Positions 33,871-45,404 of a DNA stretch of 64,000 bases are shown one piece after another. Below the pieces are notes generated by a model. That model was not told the DNA's origin. It was given only the letters and a program-made list of their open reading frames with translations, and did not search any database. Source of the DNA: Streptomyces sp. I05A-00742 (lineage in GTDB: Bacteria; Actinomycetota; Actinomycetes; Streptomycetales; Streptomycetaceae). The position numbers and the translations under genes were made by a program. Where the stretch lies: NCBI RefSeq assembly GCF_013055795.1, contig NZ_JABETO010000015.1:99964-163963 (forward strand). The letters are read 5' to 3'. The first letter of the stretch is position 1; every line of letters starts with the position of its first letter.

Positions 33871-34785
33871 TCACGCGGCTCGCGTCGCCGCCCGGCGGAG
33901 CGCGTCGCGGCACGCCACCACGGCCGGGTGACGGCCCCGCCCCCGCCGGACGACGGTGGAGATCCGGCGGGTGCGCCGCCCACGCGGGAGGGGGCGCAGG
34001 GGGACGGTCGGCGGCCGTCCGTTCCAGACGAGGTCGGGGAGGAGGGCCGCGGCGTGGCCCTGCTCGACGAGGCGGAGGTGGAGCAGCAGGTCGCTGCTCT
34101 CGAACCGTACGTCGGGTTCGAACCCGGCGTCCCGGCAGAGGGACACGGCCCAGCGGCGGGAGGCCGTGCCCTCGGGCTCCATGACCCAAGGGTGGCCGGC
34201 GAGGGAGCGCAGAGCGGCCGTCGGGCCGTCCGCCGCCCCGGGGACGGCGTCGGGGGCGGGGAGCGCGAGCCGGAGGGTGTCGTCGAGCAGGTGCCGCTCC
34301 TCCAGCCCGGCCGCGCGGGGGTGGGGGTCGCCCGGGTACTCCTCGGCGACGACCAGATCGAAGTCCCGGGCCGACAGGGCGGGCAGCGCGGTCTCCGGCT
34401 CCCCCTGGGTGACGTGGACCCGCAGGTGCGGGTGGGCGTCGCGGAGCAGGTCGAGGGCGCCGGGCACGAGCGCGAGGGCGGCCGTCTGGAAGGCGGCGAC
34501 GCGCAGGGAGCCGGTGAGGCCGGCCAGGGACGTGGCGATGTCCGCCTCGGCGCGTTCCAGGCGTTCGAGGACCGCCTCGGTGTGGGCGACCAGGATCTCC
34601 GCCTGGTCCGTCAGCCGCACCCGCCGCCCCACCGGTTCCAGCAGCTTCACGCCGACCTCCGTCTCCAGCTGGGAGAGCTGCTGGGAGACGGTGGAGGGGC
34701 TGTAGGAGAGGGCGGCGGCGACGGCCGCGAGGGTGCCGCGGTGCTTGAGCTCGCGCAGCAGCCGGAGTCGGTGCAGGTCGAACAC
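33871..34785 (-). CDS. LysR-type transcriptional regulator
   Basis: A 304-residue regulator. The N-terminal HTH is LRLLRELKHRGTLAAVAAAL, SYSPSTVSQQLSQLETEVG, and the effector-binding domain follows (FDLVVAEEYPGDP, HPWVMEPEGTASRRW). GTG start with GAGGAGGGAG 12 nt upstream. It is divergent from the diaminopropionate ammonia-lyase-like gene (120 bp between), which is its most likely target. Close relatives often sense amino-acid-type ligands. Confidence 0.9.
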   Translation of the reverse strand: MFDLHRLRLLRELKHRGTLAAVAAALSYSPSTVSQQLSQLETEVGVKLLEPVGRRVRLTDQAEILVAHTEAVLERLERAEADIATSLAGLTGSLRVAAFQTAALALVPGALDLLRDAHPHLRVHVTQGEPETALPALSARDFDLVVAEEYPGDPHPRAAGLEERHLLDDTLRLALPAPDAVPGAADGPTAALRSLAGHPWVMEPEGTASRRWAVSLCRDAGFEPDVRFESSDLLLHLRLVEQGHAAALLPDLVWNGRPPTVPLRPLPRGRRTRRISTVVRRGRGRHPAVVACRDALRRAATRAA

Positions 34786-34905
34786 GGGTGGACGGCTCCC
34801 TCCTCGGCGCGCCGGTGGCCGATGGCGATCAGTCGGCTTTCCCGATGAATATAGGCCGGAATCATGCGCTGGACTCGAAGGATGCCGAGGCCGCACGCTG
34901 GACGC

Positions 34906-36021
34906 ATGCCGACGAACAACCCTGATCCCGCCAGCACCCCGTCCTGGTACTCCCGCCCGGCCGCCCGGTCCTGGACCTGCGCGCCGGTCACCGCCGGACA
35001 GCGGGAGTTCCACGCCTCGCTGCCCGCGTACGCGCCGACGCCGCTGACCGAACTGCCCGCCCTGGCAGGGGAGCTGGGCGTGGGACGGGTCTTCGTCAAG
35101 GACGAGTCGTCCCGGCTGGGCCTGCCCGCGTTCAAGGCGCTGGGCGCGTCCTGGGCGGTGCACCGGATCCTGGCCGAGCGGACGGCGGACGGCCGGGGCA
35201 CGGACCCGGTCACGCTGGTGACCGCGACGGACGGCAACCACGGCCGGGCGCTGGCCCGGATGGCCCGTCTGCTCGGCCAGCGGGCCCGGGTGTTCGTGGC
35301 GCGGGGCGTGCACCCGGCCGCCGCGGCGGCCATCGCCTCCGAGGGGGCGGACGTCGTGCGGGTCGCGGGCTCCTACGACGACGCGGTGCGGTTGGCGGCC
35401 GAGGCGGCCGGCGCACCGGACGCGGTGCTGGTCCAGGACACCGCCTGGCCCGGCTACGAGCGGGTCCCGGGGTGGATCGTGGAGGGCTACTCCACGCTCT
35501 TCGCCGAGACCGACGAGCAGTTGGCGGCCGCGGGGGCGGGGCTGCCCGGTCTGGTGGCCGTCCCGGTCGGCGTGGGGTCGCTGGCCCAGGCCGCCGTCAC
35601 CCACTACCGCAGCCGCCCCGCCGGTCCGGCCCCGGCGCTGCTGGCGGTGGAGCCCGAGGCCGCGACGGCCGCCCTCACCAGCCTCACGCGCGGCGAGCCG
35701 GTCACCGTCGTCACCGGCGAGACCACCATGGCGGGCCTCAACTGCGGCACCCTGTCCGCCCTCGCCTGGCCCTTCCTCCGGGACGGCCTGGACGCGGCCG
35801 TCGCCGTCACCGACGCGGACAGCGCCCGCGCCGCCGACGGCCTCGCCCGCCTCGGCGTCTCCTCCGGCCCCTGCGGTGCCGCCTCCCTCGCGGGGCTCCG
35901 GGCCGCGCTGACGGGTGCGGACGCGGACGAACGGCGGGCCGCGCTGGGGCTCGCCCCCGACGCGACCGTGGTGCTGCTCAGCACCGAGGGGCCCGAGGCG
36001 AATCCACACAGCAGGGACTGA
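34906..36021 (+). CDS. dpaL: Diaminopropionate ammonia-lyase-like PLP enzyme
   Basis: A 371-residue fold-type II PLP enzyme. RVFVKDESSRLGLPAFKALG holds the Schiff-base Lys (Lys77); VTATDGNHGRALA is the phosphate-side Asn loop; GVGSLAQAAVTHY is the glycine-rich PLP phosphate loop; ETTMAGLNCGTLS is a diaminopropionate ammonia-lyase hallmark. The enzyme would turn 2,3-diaminopropionate into pyruvate and ammonia in the cytosol. The start is uncertain: an in-frame ATG lies 14 codons upstream and neither has a strong ribosome site. The divergent LysR is the likely regulator. Confidence 0.85.
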   Translation: MPTNNPDPASTPSWYSRPAARSWTCAPVTAGQREFHASLPAYAPTPLTELPALAGELGVGRVFVKDESSRLGLPAFKALGASWAVHRILAERTADGRGTDPVTLVTATDGNHGRALARMARLLGQRARVFVARGVHPAAAAAIASEGADVVRVAGSYDDAVRLAAEAAGAPDAVLVQDTAWPGYERVPGWIVEGYSTLFAETDEQLAAAGAGLPGLVAVPVGVGSLAQAAVTHYRSRPAGPAPALLAVEPEAATAALTSLTRGEPVTVVTGETTMAGLNCGTLSALAWPFLRDGLDAAVAVTDADSARAADGLARLGVSSGPCGAASLAGLRAALTGADADERRAALGLAPDATVVLLSTEGPEANPHSRD

Positions 36022-36118
36022 TGACGCAAGAGATCCGTCCGCTCACCCAGGGTGCGACTCCCCTGGTCGACCGGGCTCCGGCGTTTGCTTCGAACGGAAG
36101 ATCTGATAGTTTTTTCCC

Positions 36119-36192
36119 GCGCCGCTAGCTCAGTTGGTTAGAGCGGCTGACTCTTAATCAGCAGGTCCGGGGTTCGAGTCCCTGGTGGCGCA
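36119..36192 (+). tRNA. tRNA-Lys (anticodon CUU)
   Basis: A 74-nt cloverleaf. The acceptor strands GCGCCGC and GTGGCGC pair fully (one G-U); TA at 8-9; D-arm GCTC...GAGC; anticodon stem GCTGA/TCAGC with loop CTCTTAA (anticodon CTT); T-arm CGGGG-TTCGAGT-CCCTG. CCA is not encoded. An A/T-richer promoter-like stretch precedes it and a terminator follows. Confidence 0.95.
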
Positions 36193-36200
36193 CAGGAATT

Positions 36201-36240
36201 CGGGCCCCCGCCTCTCAACAGGCGGGGGCCCGGAGCTTTT
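36201..36240 (+). terminator. Intrinsic terminator of the tRNA gene
   Basis: A 13-bp perfect stem (36201-36213 with 36220-36232), 6-nt loop, then GAGCTTTTT. It is 8 bp after the tRNA. Confidence 0.88.
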
Positions 36241-36271
36241 TCGGGACCTTGATCGAGTGCGGCGGCGCCGT

Positions 36272-36535
36272 TCACCGCCGGCGGACCGTCACGAATCGGC
36301 CCACCAGCCAGCCGATGACCAGCATCGCGGCGAGCGCGAGCCACAGCGGCATGGAGACCTCAGGGCCGATGATCCGGATCTTGACGTGCCGGGTGTTCTC
36401 GAAGACGAAGACCACCGCCAGGACGGCGAGGATCAGCAGGACGACCCTCCCGGTCGTCGCCGCCTCCCGCAGCCGGGCGCCCATGGGGCCGGCGCGGGAG
36501 GGGCCGCTGGACGAGGACCTGCTCTTGGAAGCCAT
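36272..36535 (-). CDS. LapA/DUF1049-like small membrane protein
   Basis: An 87-residue protein with a Ser/Arg-rich start, helix 1 (RVVLLILAVLAVVFVFENT), the conserved linker HVKIRIIGPEVSMPLW and helix 2 (LALAAMLVIGWLVGRFV), ending in VRRR. This is the LapA-domain plan of two membrane helices around a short beta-hairpin. ATG after AAGGTGAAGAC. Role in Streptomyces unknown; in other bacteria the family helps lipopolysaccharide assembly, which does not apply to a Gram-positive. Confidence 0.85.
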   Translation of the reverse strand: MASKSRSSSSGPSRAGPMGARLREAATTGRVVLLILAVLAVVFVFENTRHVKIRIIGPEVSMPLWLALAAMLVIGWLVGRFVTVRRR

Positions 36536-36614
36536 GTCTTCACCTTGGCAGGGCACCGGGCGTGACGGGGGCGGGGCTGCTCCGTTCGGGTGACGCGGCC
36601 GTCCCGGTACCCCC

Positions 36615-37370
36615 TCACTCCGCCGGTGGACCGGGCTCCGCGAGGGCGAGGGCCACCGCCGCCGTGTACCCCGGGCCCGCGTCGACGTCGCTCACCGTCC
36701 AGCCGGGCGGCGACGTGGGCCGCGGGCCGCAGCCCACGTACGTCACCGACAGCCGCTCCGCGAGTCCCGTGCCCGTCCCCTTGAGGTACGCCTCCTTGCG
36801 CGTCCAGCAGCGGGAGAAGGCCGAGGTCCGGTCCGCCTCCGGAAGGGCCGCCAGTTCGGCGACCTCGCGCGGGTGGAGGGAGCGTCCGACGCTCTCGACC
36901 ACCGAGGCCCGCTGGACCTCCTCCACGTCGGCGCCGACCGGGGTGTCCGCGAAGGCGAAGAGCACCAGGTCGCCTGCGTGCGAGAGGTTGAAGTGCAGGG
37001 GGGCTCCCGCCGCCGCGGGACGGCCGTGCGGGGCGCCGCAGCAGGGGCAGGGTTCGCGGACCAGCTCGACCGCCCCCGGCGCGACGTCCAGGTAGGCGCC
37101 GAGGAGCCGGCGCAGCCCGAGGTGGGCGGCGATGTAGCGCTCGCGGTGCAGGTCGCGGACGAAGGCGGCGGCGCGGGCCCGTTCCCGGACGTCGAGGACG
37201 TCCTCGTACTCCTCGCGGGGGCGCGGGCCGCCGTCGTCCGGAACGCGCAGCAGCCACAGGGCGGGTGCGCCCGGGGCCCACGGTCCGGGCAGCGGATCGC
37301 GGCCGAGCGTCCGCGGGCGTACGGGCGCGGTGGGGGTACTGGGCGTACTGGGCCTGCTGGGCGGGGTCAT
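36615..37370 (-). CDS. Sfp-type 4'-phosphopantetheinyl transferase
   Basis: A 251-residue enzyme that moves phosphopantetheine from CoA to carrier domains. Motifs: HFNLSHAGDLVLFAFADTPV, GADVEEV (the GVDxE metal motif) and FSRCWTRKEAYLKGTGTGL (WxxKEA). Residues 100-110 hold a CPCCGAPHG Cys cluster common in Streptomyces PPTases of this group. It lies beside the catechol NRPS locus, but a 13-bp hairpin sits between, so it may be read separately. AGGAG lies 10 nt before the ATG. The carrier partner is not in this window. Confidence 0.92.
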   Translation of the reverse strand: MTPPSRPSTPSTPTAPVRPRTLGRDPLPGPWAPGAPALWLLRVPDDGGPRPREEYEDVLDVRERARAAAFVRDLHRERYIAAHLGLRRLLGAYLDVAPGAVELVREPCPCCGAPHGRPAAAGAPLHFNLSHAGDLVLFAFADTPVGADVEEVQRASVVESVGRSLHPREVAELAALPEADRTSAFSRCWTRKEAYLKGTGTGLAERLSVTYVGCGPRPTSPPGWTVSDVDAGPGYTAAVALALAEPGPPAE

Positions 37371-37488
37371 CTCCCGGCGTCTCCTGTCGTCTCCTGTCAC
37401 GTACCGGTCGTCTCCTGCCGTCCCCCGTCCGTCCCCTGTGCCCTTCGGTCCGGCCCGGACGGGACGGGGGTGCCCGTGGGGCGTCCGA

Positions 37489-37520
37489 CCGGCCTCGGCG
37501 GCGGCATCCGCCGAGGCCGG
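37489..37520 (-). terminator. Hairpin after the NRPS gene
   Basis: A 13-bp perfect stem (37489-37501 with 37508-37520) with a 6-nt loop, 12 bp after the NRPS stop. It probably ends the dhb transcript before the PPTase gene. No T run. Confidence 0.6.
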
Positions 37521-37531
37521 AGTCTGTTGGC

Positions 37532-40192
37532 CTACGGCCGTCCGGCCGTGGGGCGGTCGCCGAGCAGTTCGACGCCGCCGTCCGCGCGCCGTCGCGCCCA
37601 CTGGCCCGTACGGTACATGCGCGTCCCCGGCGGTCCGTAAGGATCGGCCGGGAAGCGGACCGCGGTGGCGGACGGGCGGCCGGCGTACCCGGTGGCCAGC
37701 TGGGCGCCCGCGACGCACAGTTCACCCGGGACGCCGGGCGGGCAGGGCCGGAGCGCCGGGTCGAGGATGTGGAGGCGGGTGTTCCAGACGGGCCGGAGGG
37801 CTTCCGTCGGCGCGGATCCGCCCGGCTCGCAGGTGTGGTGGGCCGTGCCGGCCGCCTCCGCCGGGCCGTAGTGGTGGTGCAGGGCGGCGTGCGGCAGGGT
37901 GCTCCGGAACCGGCCGACGGTCGCGGGGCCCGGCGGTTCCTCCGTCGTGAGGACATGCAGCAGGGTCGCGCAGTCCGCCGCTCCCGGTGTGCGGAGGAAC
38001 GGGTCGAGGGCTTCCGAGGCGAAGCGGGCGACGGTGACGCCGTGTTCGCGGATGCGACGGGCTGTGGAGGCGGCGGGCTCCCCGTCGTCCGCGAGGACGA
38101 GCGCGGCCCCTTCCCGCAGCGGCCAGAGCAGTTCCTCCGCCCAGGTGTCGGCGGATGGGGGCCCGGTCAGCAGGACCCGGTCACCGGCGGCCAGTTCGTA
38201 CCGGCCCTGGAGCCACCGCAGCCGGTTGTCGAGCGCGGAGTGCGGTACGACGACGGTGCGGCCGGCGCACGGGCCGGACGGTACGCGGGTGGCGTACGCC
38301 GAGTGACGGGGCGTCAGAGGACGGCCGGGGTCGGTGGCCGGGTACCCGGCGAGCCGGTGCGGCAGGGCGGGGTCGTCCAGGCCCACCGGCACGGCCCGCC
38401 CGGCGGCGAGCCGTTCGGCCCGTGCGGACGTGGCGGCCAGGACGCAGACGGGAGCGGGCTCCTCGTCCGGTCGTCCGGGGACCGGGAACAGCCAGGCGCC
38501 GCCCGTCTTGAGGACCGCGAGGAGGCCCACCACCTGGGCGGTGGACCGGGGCAGGTCGACGCCGGCGAACCTGCCGGGGCGCAGGCCGAGGGCCGCGAGG
38601 TGCCGGGCGAGGCGGTTGGCGCGGGCGTTCAGCTCCGCGTAGCTCAGGCACTCGCCGTCGGCGACGAGCGCGGTCGCCCCGGGCGTCCGGGCGGCCCGTG
38701 CCTCGAACGGGCCGATCGCCGTCGTGGGCGGGACCGTCACGGCGGTGTCGTTGCATTCGCGCAGTACGCGCTCGTGTTCCTCGTCATGTGCGGGGGAAAG
38801 GGTGTCGAGCGGCAGGTGGGGGTCACGCCCGGACAGCCGGACCAGCAGGTCGGCGAAGTGCCGCGAGCCGTCCGCCGCCTGGCTGTCCGCCCCGTCGCCG
38901 TCGGACCGGGAGCCGGGAGCGGTCTCCCAGTCGATGCGCAGCCCGCCGTCCGCCGTGTCGCGCAGGGTGACGGTGGTGGTGCCGCCGCCGGCTCCCGTCG
39001 CGAGCGGGTGGAGGGTGCTGCGGGCACCGGCGAAGGCGACCGGTTCCCCGGCCGGGACGACGTCGACGAGCGGGCCGGAGAGGGCGGGGTGCCCGGCGGG
39101 CAGGCCGAGTTCACGGCGGATGTCGGCGCCCCGGTGGCGCTGGTGGCGGCGGGCCTCGCGGATGCCGAGGTCGGCCTGGCGGGTCAGTTCCGCGAACGTG
39201 GTGTCGGAGGTGACGGTGAGACGCAGTGGGACCGCGTTCCGCACGGTGCCGGGAACGCGCAGCGCCGCCGGGCTCGTACGGCCCGTCAGGGGCAGCCGGA
39301 GGACGACGTCCTCGCGGTGGGTCGTGCGGGACAGGTGCAGGGCGTGCGCGGCGAGAAGCAGGCCCGTCCAGGAACCCCGGACGGACGCGGCGAGCTCACG
39401 CAGCCGGGTGGTGGTGTCGGGGTCGACGTGAACGATGTGGCACGTAGGGCGCGTTGGTGCGTGCGCGGCGTCTCCGCCCGTCGTGGTCTCCCCCGCCCCG
39501 GCCAGGTCACCGAGCCGGCTCCGCCAGTAGGCGCGGTCCCGGTCGTAGGCGGCGGAGTTCCGGTACCCCGTGTCCTCGGCGACCAGACAGGCGAGCCGGC
39601 CGAAGGGGCTGGGCTCCGGCTCCTCCCCCGCCGACAGCGCCGTGTAGACCTCGGCGACGCGATGGTCCACCAGCGTCCGGCCGTACCCGTCGAGCACGGC
39701 CCGGTGCACCCGCCGGTACCAGAGCCAGCGCCGGTCGCCGACCCGGAACAGCCCGTACCGGAACGGCGGCCCTTCGGCCAGGTCGATGGCCCGGTCGAGG
39801 TCCGCGTGCATCCAGGCCAGCGCCGTGGCGGTCGCGTCGCCGACGTCGCCCTGGCCGCGCAGGTCGGCGGCGCACAGGGGGAAGCCGTGCCCCGGCGGTT
39901 CGACCGCGATGGGCTGCTGGCGGGGGCCGTGCGGGGTGTCCGTGATCCGTACCCGGAGGGCGTCCGCCTCGCCCACCGTGCGGTGCAGGGCCTCCGCGAA
40001 CAGCACGGGGTCGAGCGGGCCGTGGATCTCCCGGTACGCGGCGGTGTTCAGCGCCGCGCCGCCGGGGTCGCGGGCCTGCTCGGCCCACAGCTCCGCCTGC
40101 GCCGCCGTCAGTGGCAGGCCCGCCGGCCCGTCCTCCTGGACGGCCGGGCGGCTTCCCGGGAGGGGCGACCGGTCGGGGGCGCGTACGGTCAC
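37532..40192 (-). CDS. NRPS condensation-adenylation protein, truncated and degenerate
   Basis: An 886-residue protein. Residues about 25-470 are a condensation domain (LPLTAAQAELWAEQARDPGG start; the HHxxxDG motif reads HRAVLDG, so the catalytic second His is Arg164). Residues about 490-886 are the N-terminal part of an adenylation domain (PFEARAARTPGATALVADGE; LSYAELNARANRLARHL). A3 is degenerate (YATRVPSGPCAGRTVVV instead of TSGSTGxPKG). The protein ends after YRTGQWARRRADGGVELLGD, so the A8-A10 part, carrier and thioesterase are missing. It matches EntF/DhbF in order but not in completeness. GTG start with GGGAG upstream. Confidence 0.8.
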   Translation of the reverse strand: MTVRAPDRSPLPGSRPAVQEDGPAGLPLTAAQAELWAEQARDPGGAALNTAAYREIHGPLDPVLFAEALHRTVGEADALRVRITDTPHGPRQQPIAVEPPGHGFPLCAADLRGQGDVGDATATALAWMHADLDRAIDLAEGPPFRYGLFRVGDRRWLWYRRVHRAVLDGYGRTLVDHRVAEVYTALSAGEEPEPSPFGRLACLVAEDTGYRNSAAYDRDRAYWRSRLGDLAGAGETTTGGDAAHAPTRPTCHIVHVDPDTTTRLRELAASVRGSWTGLLLAAHALHLSRTTHREDVVLRLPLTGRTSPAALRVPGTVRNAVPLRLTVTSDTTFAELTRQADLGIREARRHQRHRGADIRRELGLPAGHPALSGPLVDVVPAGEPVAFAGARSTLHPLATGAGGGTTTVTLRDTADGGLRIDWETAPGSRSDGDGADSQAADGSRHFADLLVRLSGRDPHLPLDTLSPAHDEEHERVLRECNDTAVTVPPTTAIGPFEARAARTPGATALVADGECLSYAELNARANRLARHLAALGLRPGRFAGVDLPRSTAQVVGLLAVLKTGGAWLFPVPGRPDEEPAPVCVLAATSARAERLAAGRAVPVGLDDPALPHRLAGYPATDPGRPLTPRHSAYATRVPSGPCAGRTVVVPHSALDNRLRWLQGRYELAAGDRVLLTGPPSADTWAEELLWPLREGAALVLADDGEPAASTARRIREHGVTVARFASEALDPFLRTPGAADCATLLHVLTTEEPPGPATVGRFRSTLPHAALHHHYGPAEAAGTAHHTCEPGGSAPTEALRPVWNTRLHILDPALRPCPPGVPGELCVAGAQLATGYAGRPSATAVRFPADPYGPPGTRMYRTGQWARRRADGGVELLGDRPTAGRP

Positions 40193-40327
40193 CGGCGTGC
40201 TCCCGCGCTCGTCGCGGCCGCCCGTGCCGTCGCCGTTCTCCGCCCCGCCGCCGTCGGGCGCGTGCCGCAAGGAGTGCCGGCGCGCGGCCGACGGTCCCGT
40301 TCGGTGGGACGCTGGGGGGACATGGCG

Positions 40328-40969
40328 TCAGTTCCCTTCGAGGTCCGACAGGATCCGGTCCGTCGTGCTGACGACGGCGCACTTGGCGGCGGCCCAGCGG
40401 AGGGCCATGGCGTGGTCCCCGGCCGAGAAGTCGGCGACGGCGTCGGCGACGACGAACGGCCGGATGTCGCGCATCCACGCGTCGGCGGCGGTCATCATGA
40501 CGCCGATGTGGGCGTAGACGCCGACGACGACGAGCTGGTCACGGCCCTGCGCGGCCATCCGGTCCGCGAGGTCGGAGCGGACGAAGGCGCTGTACTTCCA
40601 CTTGGTGAGGACGGTGTCCCCTTCGGTGGGCGCCACGGCGTCGGCGATGGCCCGGGCGTGCTCGTCGTCGGGCAGGCCCGGCCCCCAGAAGTCCTGCTGG
40701 AGCCCGCGTTCGGCGGGGGTCTGACCGCCGGGCTGAGCGGAGTACACGACCGGGACGCCGAGCCGCGCGCACTCCTTCTTCAGCCGGCCGACGTTGCCGA
40801 GGAGTTCGGTGACCGGCGAGGCGTTCTCGGTGAAGGCGCCGAGGAAGTAGTTCTGGAGGTCGTGGACGAGCAGGACGGCGCGGTCCGGGTCGACGGTCCA
40901 GTGGACCTTGTTCGCCGGGAGGTCGTCCTCCCCGGGCATGGGGTAGGGAGCGATGGCAGGGAGCGCCAT
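40328..40969 (-). CDS. dhbB: Isochorismatase without aryl-carrier domain
   Basis: A 213-residue hydrolase that cleaves isochorismate to 2,3-dihydro-2,3-dihydroxybenzoate and pyruvate. Seen: DRAVLLVHDLQNYFLGAF with the catalytic Asp, LTKWKYSAFVRSDLA with the Lys, and GVYAHIGVMMTAADAWMRDI. EntB and DhbB run to about 285-310 residues with a C-terminal aryl-carrier domain; this protein stops right after the isochorismatase fold (DRILSDLEGN). No free-standing carrier gene is seen near it. It lies between dhbE and the NRPS gene on the same strand. Confidence 0.9.
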   Translation of the reverse strand: MALPAIAPYPMPGEDDLPANKVHWTVDPDRAVLLVHDLQNYFLGAFTENASPVTELLGNVGRLKKECARLGVPVVYSAQPGGQTPAERGLQQDFWGPGLPDDEHARAIADAVAPTEGDTVLTKWKYSAFVRSDLADRMAAQGRDQLVVVGVYAHIGVMMTAADAWMRDIRPFVVADAVADFSAGDHAMALRWAAAKCAVVSTTDRILSDLEGN

Positions 40970-41000
40970 GGTGCGGGCCTTTCGGTGCTGATGCTGCTGT

Positions 41001-41036
41001 TTCTCCGACGGGGTCCGGTTCTCCGACGGGGTCCGG
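41001..41036. repeat. 18-bp perfect tandem duplication between dhbE and dhbB
   Basis: TTCTCCGACGGGGTCCGG occurs twice in direct succession (41001 and 41019), about 32 bp before the dhbB start on the template strand. Probably slippage; it could alter the leader of dhbB. Confidence 0.85.
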
Positions 41037-41070
41037 TCGGGGCTCGTTTCTTGCCGGAACGCCGCCCGTC

Positions 41071-42773
<1,703 letters not shown>

Positions 42774-42774
<1 letters not shown>

Positions 42775-44054
42775 CACTGGTCAACTCCCACAGCCTGCAG
42801 GAAGGTCCGGAACTTGGCGCCGGTCTCGGCGGTCTCCGCCTCGGGGGACGACTGCTCCACCACGCCGGCCCCGGCGAACAGCCGCAGCCGCCGCTCGGCG
42901 GGCTCGGCCTCGGCGCAGCGGATGGTGACGACCCACTCGCCGTCGCCGTCGGCGTCGCCCCAGCCGACCATGCCGGTGTAGACGCCCCGGTCGAAGGGTT
43001 CGAGCTCCCCGATGACACGGCGGGCGGTGTCGGTGGGGGTGCCGCAGACCGCCGGGGTGGGGTGGAGGGCGCAGGCCAGTTCCAGCGCCGACACCGCCGG
43101 GTCGGCCGGGTCGGCCTCGATGGTGGTGGACAGGTGCCACATGGTGGCCGTGCGGACGAGGGTGGGGCGTTCGGGGACGTCGAGGGAGCGGCAGTACGGG
43201 GCGAGGGCCTCGCGGATCGCGTCGACGACCATGGCGTGCTCGTGCAGGTCCTTCTCCGACTCCAGCAGCGCCGCGGCCCGCCGGACGTCCTCGGCCAGGT
43301 CGGCGCTGCGCGGCGTCGAACCGGCGAGCGGATTGGTGACGACGCGCCCGCCGCGCCGGGAGACGAGCAGTTCGGGGCTGGCGCCCAGCAGGGTGCGGCC
43401 GGGGCCTGAGGGAACGGCGAAGGTGTAGCCGGACGGGTCGCGGCGGGCGAGGCGGCCGAGCAGGCCGGGGAGGTCGAGGTCCCGGGAGGAGGTGAGCCGG
43501 AGGGTGCGGGCGAGGACCACCTTGCCGAACTCGCCGCGTTCCATGCGGCGGACGGCTTCGGCGACGGCGGCTGCGTAGACGGCGGGCTCGGGCACCGGAC
43601 GGACGTCCCAGTCGGCCGCGGGCGGCGGCGCGGCGGGCAGCGCCACGAGCGGGTCGGCGGCCAGCGGCGGTGCCGTGCGGACGGTCTCGGGGACGGCGAG
43701 GACCGCGGGGGCGCTCCGGTCGAAGGGCACCGCCCCGATGACGAGGGGCGCCTCGTGGCCCGCACGCCGTCGCGCCCCCAGGGTCTCGGCCACGCGGCGG
43801 GCCAGGGGGGCGTCACCGTGCGGGACTTCGGCGCGCACGCCGTGCGCGAGGAGGGTGCGGGTGGGCGAGGCGAAGAAGCGGGTGCCTTGGGGCTCGTAGG
43901 CGTCGAGGAGCGAGGTCGCCGTGCCGACGGTGCCGCGGCCGGGGGCGGGACGGCCGTGCGGGCCGCCCGTGGCGGACACGGGAATCGCGCCGGTGTCGCC
44001 GTTCCGGCTGCCGGGGTCGCCCGGCGGGGCGGTGACGTGCTGAGCCGTGGTCAC
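42774..44054 (-). CDS. dhbC: Isochorismate synthase
   Basis: A 426-residue MST-family enzyme (chorismate to isochorismate, Mg-dependent). Seen: FGKVVLARTLRL (general-base Lys), ASPELLVSRRGGRVVTNPLAG (the SPELL-xxxxxG-V core), DLHEHAMVVDAIREAL (ExxEHxMV-like), and LELACALHPTPAVCGTPT and PFDRGVYTGMVGWGDADGDG (GxYxGxVG active-site turns). The first 60 residues are Gly/Pro-rich. GTG start with GGAG 6 nt before it. It supplies dhbB; the chorismate would come from aroC. Confidence 0.95.
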
Positions 44055-44435
44055 CTTCTGCTCCGTTCTCCGGCGCGGGGGGGGTGGCACCGGGTGTGGG
44101 GGTGGGGGGATGGCCGGCTGCCGCCGGACCGGGAGGGGTGGGGGCCGGCCCGGCCGCGTCCGTCCGCCGGGGGGCGGGGGCGTGTGGCGGTGGCGGTGGC
44201 GGGCGGGTGGCAGTGGCGTTCGGTGGGCGGGGGGACGCCGGGGGCGCACCGGCTCGCGGTGGGGGGAGGGCCGCGGTCCGGTCGCCGTTCCGGGTGGCGG
44301 AGGGGGCGCGGGCCGCCATGAAGCCGCGGGCCTCTCCGGGCCGGGGCCGGGCCGGGGCCGGGCCAGGCCCGTCCCATGCGGTCCGATCCGGTCCGGTCGG
44401 GACCGGCCCTTCCGGCGGCTCGACATGACGTCCCG
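44055..44435. other. 381-bp dhbA-dhbC spacer with strong strand asymmetry
   Basis: No convincing gene. The plus strand is extremely G-rich (runs of 6-8 G, and CCGGGGCCGGG repeated near 44335-44375); the dhb mRNA copy is therefore C-rich and G-poor over most of 44080-44300. It is far larger than the other spacers of the operon. Candidate Rho-entry or G-quadruplex-forming region. Confidence 0.45.
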
Positions 44436-45215
<780 letters not shown>

Positions 45216-45243
45216 GACGGGTTCCCCACCATTCCGATGCGAA

Positions 45244-45262
45244 TAAGGTAAGGCTTACCTTA
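45244..45262. promoter_or_regulatory. Iron box (DmdR1/IdeR-type operator) of the dhb operon
   Basis: TAAGGTAAGGCTTACCTTA, a 19-bp palindrome with one central mismatch, closely fits the DmdR/IdeR/DtxR consensus (TTAGGTTAGSCTAACCTAA). It lies just upstream of dhbA, so the operon should be repressed by Fe(II)-bound regulator. Confidence 0.9.
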
Positions 45263-45342
45263 CATGAGCACCAAAGGAGGGGGAATCGCCGCTACCGGAT
45301 ACCGCTGCCGGATACCCGGAGCACGGGGTTCCCGCGCGCATG

Positions 45343-45385
45343 ACGGAAGCGCGCGGCCGTCTCGTTCCCGGCCGCGCACTTCCGT
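45343..45385 (-). terminator. Hairpin after the S9 peptidase gene
   Basis: 17-bp arms with one mismatch (45343-45359 with 45369-45385) and a 9-nt loop, 20 bp after the peptidase stop. It also insulates the dhb promoter from reading through. Confidence 0.7.
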
Positions 45386-45404
45386 CGTGATGAGCCCCCG
45401 TCCC

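Noticed and set aside
36119..36245. tRNA-Lys as attachment site for an integrated element
   Set aside because: No second copy of the tRNA 3' end was noticed in the window and the only integrase remnant is 6.5 kb away with several intact genes between.
37489..37520. Riboswitch upstream of the PPTase gene
   Set aside because: Only one simple hairpin and short repeats are present; no conserved multi-stem core of a known riboswitch class was recognised.
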